A program made the position numbers and the translations under genes. From Erythrobacter tepidarius (GTDB taxonomy: Bacteria; Pseudomonadota; Alphaproteobacteria; Sphingomonadales; Sphingomonadaceae): DNA of 64,000 nt. Below are positions 59,623-64,000 of the stretch, piece after piece. The stretch lies in assembly GCF_002155695.1 (NCBI RefSeq), contig NZ_MUYJ01000010.1, positions 1 to 64,000 on the forward strand. The letters run 5' to 3'. How positions within the stretch are numbered: position 1 is the stretch's first letter; every line of letters begins with the position of its first letter. Under the pieces are notes generated by a model. It ran no database searches, had not been told where the DNA came from, and saw nothing but the letters and a program-made list of their open reading frames with translations.

Positions 59623-60302
59623 GGGGTGAAATTTCCTCGGGCCGGCATTCAAAGCGCCATCCGCTCGACTGGTATGTCGACGAGTTCTGGTGCGCCGAGC
59701 AGCTGGCTCTCGTGCTGGATGATCTGGCGCTGGAGCAGGCCGAGGGACTTGCGATCTGGGATCCGTGCTGCGGCATGGGCAACACCCTGCTCGCCGCGCA
59801 CGACCGGAACTTCCTCACCTACGGATCGGACCTCGTCGAGAACGTCGCCTACCAGAACTTCGGCGGCGGCGCGCCGATGATCTTCACACCGGGCGACTTC
59901 CTCGAGACCAAGGCCGCACCCGCGCCCTGCAGCCTGATCTTCAATCCGCCCTATTCCTACCGGAAGGGCATCCTAGAGGCCTTCGTGCGGCACGCGCTTG
60001 TGCTCACGTCGCGGCGGGTTTGTATCCTCGTGCCGAGCAAGTGGCTTGCCGGGAAGGTGCGCTTCCAGTTGTTCACTGACCACCCGCCGCAGGCGGTGCT
60101 GCACCTGTGCCAGCGCCCCTCGATGCCGCCGGGCGACCTGATCGCCGCGATGGGCAAGCGCGCCTTCCGTGGCGGCATGGTCGATTACTGCTGGATCGTC
60201 TGGGACGTGAAGCGCCCGACTGCGCCCGGCCAGACGCGCACGATCTGGCTGCCGCCGCTCTCCCGAAATTCCGAAATCCTGTCGCTTGAGGAGGTGCTGT
60301 GA
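59619..60302 (+). CDS. DNA adenine methyltransferase-like protein
   Basis: A 227-residue product with motif I IWDPCCGMGNTLL (SAM binding), motif IV NPPYSYRKG (N6-adenine type), and CILVPSKWLAGKVRF further on. It is shorter than usual and lacks a recognisable target-recognition domain, so its sequence preference is unknown. Companion restriction enzymes are absent; orphan phage methyltransferases often protect phage DNA against host restriction or regulate phage genes. The GTG start overlaps the ParB stop, and the next ORF overlaps its own stop (TGATG). Confidence 0.85.
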   Translation: MRGEISSGRHSKRHPLDWYVDEFWCAEQLALVLDDLALEQAEGLAIWDPCCGMGNTLLAAHDRNFLTYGSDLVENVAYQNFGGGAPMIFTPGDFLETKAAPAPCSLIFNPPYSYRKGILEAFVRHALVLTSRRVCILVPSKWLAGKVRFQLFTDHPPQAVLHLCQRPSMPPGDLIAAMGKRAFRGGMVDYCWIVWDVKRPTAPGQTRTIWLPPLSRNSEILSLEEVL

Positions 60303-60394
60303 TGCCCGGCGAACCAGATGACCGCGCCAGCCTGACCGAGATCATGCTCGGCATCGCCATTGCCCTGATCATCGCGCCCGGCGTGATCTGGTAG
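60302..60394 (+). CDS. Small prophage membrane protein, 30 residues
   Basis: ATG 60302 overlaps the methyltransferase stop (TGATG) and encodes MPGEPDDRASLTEIMLGIAI followed by ALIIAPGVIW. The N-terminal third is acidic and the rest is one hydrophobic helix, so it should be a small inner-membrane protein. The coupling to the preceding gene and the GC-rich third codon positions favour translation. No homologue is recognised; such tiny phage membrane proteins sometimes act in lysis timing or exclusion. Confidence 0.5.
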   Translation: MPGEPDDRASLTEIMLGIAIALIIAPGVIW

Positions 60395-60420
60395 GCGCTG
60401 ACCTTGTGGGAGCTGCTGAC

Positions 60421-60492
60421 ATGAGCCGCAGCCAACAGCGCCGGGTGCTCAGAGAGCAACTGCGCCGCCCCGGTCGGAGGGCAGCGCGATGA
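60421..60492 (+). CDS. Tiny basic peptide ORF, 23 residues
   Basis: ATG 60421 opens MSRSQQRRVLREQLRRPGRR, ending AAR before a TGA that overlaps the next ATG (ATGA, 60489). GTGGGAG is eight bases upstream. Ten of 23 residues are Arg. It may be only a leader that couples translation of the next gene, or a real basic peptide binding nucleic acid. Low certainty. Confidence 0.35.
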   Translation: MSRSQQRRVLREQLRRPGRRAAR

Positions 60493-60773
60493 TCGGTTTG
60501 ACCCAGCGCCAGCAGGACGTGCTGCGCTTTATCATCGGCTTCCAGCAGGCGCATGGCGGCGTCTCGCCGAGTTTCAATGAGATCGGCGCTGGCCTTGGGT
60601 TCTCGAGCACTGCCACAGTCGCGCGCCACCTGGACGAGATCGAGCGCAGAGGTGCGCTGCGGCGACTGCCCAGGAGGCAACGTGCGATCGAGGTTCTGGC
60701 GCAGGTGCCGATCCCGCGCGCGCCCGATGGCGAGCCGCTGTTCTTCGTTCGCGCGGGAGGGCCGCTGTCATGA
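60489..60773 (+). CDS. LexA N-terminal-like winged-helix protein, copy 1
   Basis: A 94-residue product corresponding to the LexA DNA-binding domain only: MIGLTQRQQDVLRFIIGFQQ, then GGVSPSFNEIGAGLGFSSTATVARHLDEIERRGAL with the winged-helix recognition part. No S24 peptidase follows. It ends with VPIPRAPDGEPLFFVR, identical in part to the next gene. ATGA at its start and end link it to neighbours. A transcription regulator of phage genes or an SOS-box competitor is the likely role. Confidence 0.8.
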   Translation: MIGLTQRQQDVLRFIIGFQQAHGGVSPSFNEIGAGLGFSSTATVARHLDEIERRGALRRLPRRQRAIEVLAQVPIPRAPDGEPLFFVRAGGPLS

Positions 60774-61051
60774 TCGGCCTCACGCCCCGCCAGCAGGACG
60801 CGCTGCGCTTCATCGTCGGGTACGAGGAAAGTATCGGCGTACCTCCGCTGATGAAGGAAATCGCCGAGGGCATTGGCTGCCGCAGCCTGAATGCGGCGTT
60901 CCAGCTGGTCGAAGGACTGGAGAGGCGCGGCGCTGTCCTGCGATCCGGTGCGCAGTGGCGCGGGATCAACGTGCTGCGCCCGATTCCCATCCCGCGCGCG
61001 CCCGATGGCGAGCCGCTGTTCTTCGTCCGCATCGGGGAGGCGGCGGCATGA
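60770..61051 (+). CDS. LexA N-terminal-like winged-helix protein, copy 2
   Basis: A 93-residue paralogue of the preceding protein. It shares MIGLTPRQQDALRFIVGY and the C-terminal PIPRAPDGEPLFFVR with copy 1, while the recognition helix differs (PPLMKEIAEGIGCRSLNAAFQLV), so the two probably recognise different sites. The pair is a tandem duplication with diverged specificity. It starts at ATGA 60770 and couples to the next gene by ATGA at 61048. Confidence 0.8.
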   Translation: MIGLTPRQQDALRFIVGYEESIGVPPLMKEIAEGIGCRSLNAAFQLVEGLERRGAVLRSGAQWRGINVLRPIPIPRAPDGEPLFFVRIGEAAA

Positions 61052-61476
61052 CATCCTACAGCCCCACCAACGAATGGAACGAGCTCGAAGCCGCGATGCG
61101 CTCGGAGGTCGAGCTGGCGCGGATCATGCGCGAAGGCGCAGACAAGGTCACCGCGCGCGAGCTCGAGTTGACGCGGCGCGATGCGCTGCGGGCGATGGTC
61201 ACCGGCCTGCCCGATCCGCGCGATGTCGCCCGAACGCTGGAAACGGCTGATCCCGAGGCTGCCGAGGTGCTCAAGCAGGCATGGATCAGCAGCAAGCAGC
61301 CCTACGCGGGCGCGTGGCGGGTGGCCGACTGCGAGCACACTGCGGTGCTGCGCGCGATGGGGCTGGTCGGCTGGATCGGCAAGGAGCGCGGGATGGGATG
61401 CGCGGTTGGCAGCTTCGGGCTGCTGGTGCGCAAGGTGATGCTCTTCGACTTCGACAGCCAGCAAGGAGAGGTGTGA
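61048..61476 (+). CDS. Hypothetical prophage protein
   Basis: A 142-residue product starting at the ATGA overlap (61048). It is helical at the N-terminus (NEWNELEAAMRSEVELARIM, ELELTRRDALRAMVTG) and ends with a more globular part (WRVADCEHTAVLRAMGLVGWIGKERGMGC). No family is recognised. It couples to the next gene by TGATG (61476). Its position in the early operon suggests a role in replication, transposition control or host takeover, with no further evidence. Confidence 0.7.
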   Translation: MTSYSPTNEWNELEAAMRSEVELARIMREGADKVTARELELTRRDALRAMVTGLPDPRDVARTLETADPEAAEVLKQAWISSKQPYAGAWRVADCEHTAVLRAMGLVGWIGKERGMGCAVGSFGLLVRKVMLFDFDSQQGEV

Positions 61477-61727
61477 TGCCGCGTTTTGCCAGCCATGCCG
61501 AATACTGCCGCCACCATCGCAAGGTGATGGAGCTGGCGCTGGAACTGGGCGTCACCCCGATCGAGGCAGAGGCGCGGATGAAGGCGGTCGAGATGCGCGA
61601 GCAGCACCGCGCGAAGATGGCCCGGCGCGGGCTGCGTTCGGCGCTGCCGCCGATCCCGCTGATCCCCGAGCAACCCGCCGCGCCGCGCTTCGACGATTTC
61701 GATACGCGCTGGATGATGAGGGACTGA
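61476..61727 (+). CDS. Hypothetical prophage protein, small basic
   Basis: An 83-residue product with HAEYCRHHRKVMELALELG and a basic central part (REQHRAKMARRGLR), then Pro-rich (PPIPLIPEQPAAPRF) and an acidic end (FDTRWMMRD). The His/Cys cluster near the start might bind metal. The preceding AAGGAGAGGTGTG gives a strong ribosome site for ATG 61476, which overlaps the previous stop. Unknown function. Confidence 0.65.
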   Translation: MPRFASHAEYCRHHRKVMELALELGVTPIEAEARMKAVEMREQHRAKMARRGLRSALPPIPLIPEQPAAPRFDDFDTRWMMRD

Positions 61728-61730
61728 GCC

Positions 61731-62006
61731 ATGGCTGAGCCCTTTCTCACCCGCCATGCAATCCAGCGTTATCGCGAGCGGGTGGCCGATTTGCCGGCCG
61801 CCGAAATCTGGCGCGCGCTCGACGTTCCGGCGGTGCGGGTCGCCATCGAATTCGGGGCGCGGTTCGTGCGCCTCGCAGGAGGGCAGCGGGTGGTGCTGGA
61901 GGAAAACCGCATCGTCACGATCCTGCCGCGTGATCACTGCCGCGGCTCGCTTTCCCGGCGGCTTGACCGGCGCTTGGGCGATGGAGAGGCCGATGCCCAA
62001 GGCTAA
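61731..62006 (+). CDS. Hypothetical prophage protein
   Basis: A 91-residue product beginning MAEPFLTRHAIQRYRERVAD, with a beta-rich centre (VRVAIEFGARFVRLAGGQRVV, NRIVTILPRDH). The HAIQRYRERV start resembles the BrnT/RelE-like toxin folds found in some phages and in the DUF4258 group, which often begin with H-x-x-x-R-x-x-x-R, but there is no antitoxin partner beside it. It overlaps the next gene by 14 bases. Moderate certainty that it is translated. Confidence 0.65.
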   Translation: MAEPFLTRHAIQRYRERVADLPAAEIWRALDVPAVRVAIEFGARFVRLAGGQRVVLEENRIVTILPRDHCRGSLSRRLDRRLGDGEADAQG

Positions 62007-62442
62007 AGCCCATCCCAACCAGCTGCCCTTCGACTTCGCGCCGCCTGCGCCCGCCAAGGGCGTGGCCGAGCTGGCGGGACTGGAGCGGCAGGTGTGCGAA
62101 CTGGTCGGCACCGTGCTCGCCAGCGATCCGCGCAGCCGGGAGGAGATCGCGGGCGCGATGTCAGCCGTGCTCAACGACACCGTCAGCAAGGCGATGCTCG
62201 ATGCCTATGCCAGCGGCGCGCGGCCCGATCACAAGGTGCCAGCTTCCCGCCTGTTCGCGCTGCTGGTGGTGACCGACCGGCAGGACCTGCTCGATCCGAT
62301 CATGCGAAAGATCGGTGCCGCCCTGCTGGTGGGCGAAGAGGTCAAGACCGCGCGGCTCGGCCAGATCGAGACCCTGATCAACCAGCTCAGGGAGGAGCAG
62401 CGCCGCCTGCGCAACGAAGCAACCCCTATCCGCGATAGGTGA
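61993..62442 (+). CDS. Hypothetical prophage protein upstream of transposase
   Basis: A 149-residue product starting at ATG 61993 (GGAGAGG just before), beginning MPKAKAHPNQLPFDFAPPAP. The body is helical (GLERQVCELVGTVLASDPRS, IAGAMSAVLNDTVSKAMLDAYAS) and ends in a charged helix (IETLINQLREEQRRLRNEA). The domain is not recognised; position directly before the transposase gene suggests a partner in transposition or target choice, comparable to small proteins next to MuA in other transposable phages. Confidence 0.65.
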   Translation: MPKAKAHPNQLPFDFAPPAPAKGVAELAGLERQVCELVGTVLASDPRSREEIAGAMSAVLNDTVSKAMLDAYASGARPDHKVPASRLFALLVVTDRQDLLDPIMRKIGAALLVGEEVKTARLGQIETLINQLREEQRRLRNEATPIRDR

Positions 62443-62449
62443 GCAATAA

Positions 62450-64000
62450 ATGGCCAGTAGAGCCCAATCACTGATCCCGCTGGAAGACGATGCGTGGTTC
62501 ACCGCGGCCGAGCTTGAGGCGCTGGGCCTGCCCGGTCTGCCCGGTGACAAGCGCTCGATCAACCGCCGCGCGCAGGCCGAGCGCTGGGCCACGCGCGTGG
62601 GTGCCGATAATCGCCTTCTGGTGCGCAAGCGCTGCGGTCGCGGCGGCGGGGTGGAATTCCACGTCAGCCTGCTGCCCGGCGAGGCGCGGATCGCGCTGGC
62701 GCGGCGCGGCCTGATCCGCACCCGTCCGACCGCCGCTGGCATCGCGCAGGAATCGGCCTGGGCGTGGTTTGACCGGCAGAGCGCCAAGGTGAAGGCCGAA
62801 GCGCAGCGCCGACTCGACATCGTCAATGCGATCGCGCTGCTGTGCGAGGCGGGATCGACCCGCAGCTCGGCTGTTGCCACCGCGTCCGACCAGTTCGGCG
62901 TCGGCCGGTCGACGTTGTGGAACTGGTTGCGCGCGGTCGAGGGCATCGGGCGGGCCGACTGGCTGGTGGCGCTCGCCCCGCGCCGCCAGGGCGGCGGGGC
63001 CGAGGCGGAAATCCACCCCGATCTGTGGCAGGCCTTCATCAGCGACTATCTGCGCGCCAGCGCACCCACGCTCACCAGCTGCTACTACCGCGTCGCCCGG
63101 ATGGCCGAGGCGCGCGGCCTCTCAATGGCGTCTGAGCGCACCTTCAGGCGGCGCGTGGAGCGGGAATATCCCGCCGCCGTGCTGACCCTGAAGCGCGAAG
63201 GCGAGGAGGCGCTGCGCCGCTCGATTCCCGCCCAGCGCCGCAGCGTGAAGGAGCTGCGCGCGCTCGAGTGGGTCAACATCGACGGGCACAAGTTCGATGT
63301 CTTCGTGAAGACCGCCGACGGGCGGGTGATCCGCCCCATCATGCTGGCCATCCAGGACATTTTTAGCCGAAAGATCCTCGCCTGGCGGCTGGGCGGCGAG
63401 GAAAGCGCGATCCAGACCCGGCTCGCCTTCGCTGACCTGTTCAGGAACTTCGGCATCCCGGCCAACTGCGTGCTCGATAACGGCCGTGCCTTTGCCTCGA
63501 AGTGGATCACCGGCGGGGCGAAGAGCCGCTTCCGCTTCAAGATCAGGCCCGAGGAGCCGACCGGGTTGCTCACCGCCCTCGGTGTGCGCATTCACTGGGC
63601 GCTGCCGTTCCGGGGCCAGTCCAAGCCGATCGAACGGGCCTTCCGCGATCTGTGCGACTGCATCGCCAAGCATCCGGCCTGCGAGGGCGCCTACACCGGC
63701 AACAGCACCACCGCGAAGCCCGAAAACTACGGCAGCAAGGCGGTTGAATGGGATCGCTTCGTCGCCCTGGTCGACCAGGAAATCGCCGCCCACAACGCCC
63801 GCCCGCGCCGCCGCACCCAGACCGCGAACGGTCGCAGCTTCGACGAGGTGTTCTTCGAAAGCTACGCTGCCAGCACCATCGGCAAGGCCACCCCCGAGCA
63901 GCTGCGGATGGCGCTGCTCGCCGCCGATCAGAAGCTGATCAACCGCCAGACCGGCGAGATCGAGCTACACGGCAACCGCTACTGGCACCCAGAGCTTTCG
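62450..64000 (+). CDS. Mu-type DDE transposase (MuA), partial
   Basis: The first 517 codons of a MuA-family transposase; the frame leaves the window. An N-terminal Mu-type DNA-binding domain (WFTAAELEALGLPGLPGDKR, NRRAQAERWATR) is followed by a winged-helix region (QFGVGRSTLWNWLRAVEG) and the rve catalytic core: VNIDGHKFDVFVKT (Asp 278), CVLDNGRAFASKW (Asp 343) and GQSKPIERAFRDLCD (Glu 395), spacing 65 and 52, close to Mu. The C-terminal barrel begins at the edge with GEIELHGNRYWHPELS. ATG 62450 has AGGTGAG six bases upstream. Transposition and phage replication are the roles; MuB should lie beyond the edge. Confidence 0.93.
   Translation, partial: MASRAQSLIPLEDDAWFTAAELEALGLPGLPGDKRSINRRAQAERWATRVGADNRLLVRKRCGRGGGVEFHVSLLPGEARIALARRGLIRTRPTAAGIAQESAWAWFDRQSAKVKAEAQRRLDIVNAIALLCEAGSTRSSAVATASDQFGVGRSTLWNWLRAVEGIGRADWLVALAPRRQGGGAEAEIHPDLWQAFISDYLRASAPTLTSCYYRVARMAEARGLSMASERTFRRRVEREYPAAVLTLKREGEEALRRSIPAQRRSVKELRALEWVNIDGHKFDVFVKTADGRVIRPIMLAIQDIFSRKILAWRLGGEESAIQTRLAFADLFRNFGIPANCVLDNGRAFASKWITGGAKSRFRFKIRPEEPTGLLTALGVRIHWALPFRGQSKPIERAFRDLCDCIAKHPACEGAYTGNSTTAKPENYGSKAVEWDRFVALVDQEIAAHNARPRRRTQTANGRSFDEVFFESYAASTIGKATPEQLRMALLAADQKLINRQTGEIELHGNRYWHPELS

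Larger units (their letters stand above)
55934..64000 (+). mobile_element. Mu-like transposable prophage, left part
   Basis: The order is two minus-strand genes, a minus-strand S24-type repressor, a divergent Ner/Cro-like gene, an early gene chain and then a MuA-type DDE transposase. This is the left-arm organisation of Mu-like transposable phages, with additional early genes between ner and the transposase gene. The right arm, with MuB, lysis, head and tail genes and the right end, is beyond the window. The left boundary is a guess (see the intergenic entry). Gene start/stop overlaps (ATGA, TGATG, GTGA) link nearly all early genes. Confidence 0.8.

Overview
This window is high-GC DNA from an alphaproteobacterium, most likely a sphingomonad of the Erythrobacteraceae type. 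The evidence is the GC-rich codon use, the gyrB insertion typical of alphaproteobacteria, the UrcA and YceI proteins, MidA next to Lgt, and a large TonB-dependent receptor. Most of the window is ordinary chromosome, with an insertion-sequence graveyard at the left edge and the start of a Mu-like prophage at the right edge. No rRNA, tRNA or CRISPR array was recognised.

Layout. 1-1.8 kb: the 3' part of an IS66-family element with a pRiA4b ORF-3-like passenger gene, then two IS5-type transposase stumps joined head to head. 2.0-7.2 kb: membrane-anchored nuclease, DUF465 protein, a frameshifted small basic protein, argB, then a tightly packed yggT-folD-lipoprotein-marC operon. 7.3-17.1 kb: five co-oriented genes for secreted DUF11/prealbumin-type proteins, including a 1717-residue protein that looks like a modular exodomain plus an outer-membrane barrel; this is the least explained chromosomal locus. 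17-27.4 kb: mainly minus-strand metabolism (alpha/beta hydrolase, TraB/GumN protein, nadB, an ABC ATPase, a flavin oxidoreductase, YceI, guaA) with small zinc-binding proteins. 27.6-28.7 kb: urcA, then about 580 bases rich in dyads and hairpins that lead into a 27-codon membrane peptide. 28.7-38.6 kb: acyl-CoA synthetase, PIG-L deacetylase, gyrB, AI-2E permease, M50-type peptidase, SnoaL-like protein, TetR regulator, DUF1295 protein and acyltransferase.

38.6-41.7 kb is a leucine-catabolism operon (isovaleryl-CoA dehydrogenase, a PhnA-domain protein, carboxyltransferase subunit of methylcrotonyl-CoA carboxylase). 41.8-44.1 kb is a two-gene osmoprotectant-type ABC importer whose permease and binding protein are fused. 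44.1-47.3 kb holds a DUF2147 protein, a MidA methyltransferase carrying a remarkable Ala/Glu/Lys/Arg-rich N-terminal extension of about 250 residues, and lgt. 47.5-55.8 kb holds a second acyl-CoA ligase, glnD, a TonB-dependent receptor with a clear terminator, a YggS-type PLP protein and a ThiE-like protein.

From roughly 55.9 kb to the right edge lies a Mu-like transposable prophage: two lysogeny-side genes, an S24-type repressor (minus), a Ner/Cro-like regulator (plus), then a chain of translationally coupled early genes (a MuA beta-barrel-like protein, ParB-like nuclease-domain protein, adenine methyltransferase-like protein, two tiny ORFs, two tandem LexA-N-like proteins, four unknowns) ending in a MuA-type DDE transposase that is cut by the window edge. 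The repressor and early genes diverge from an 86-base region with repeated TGCA motifs that probably holds the lysogeny switch operators.
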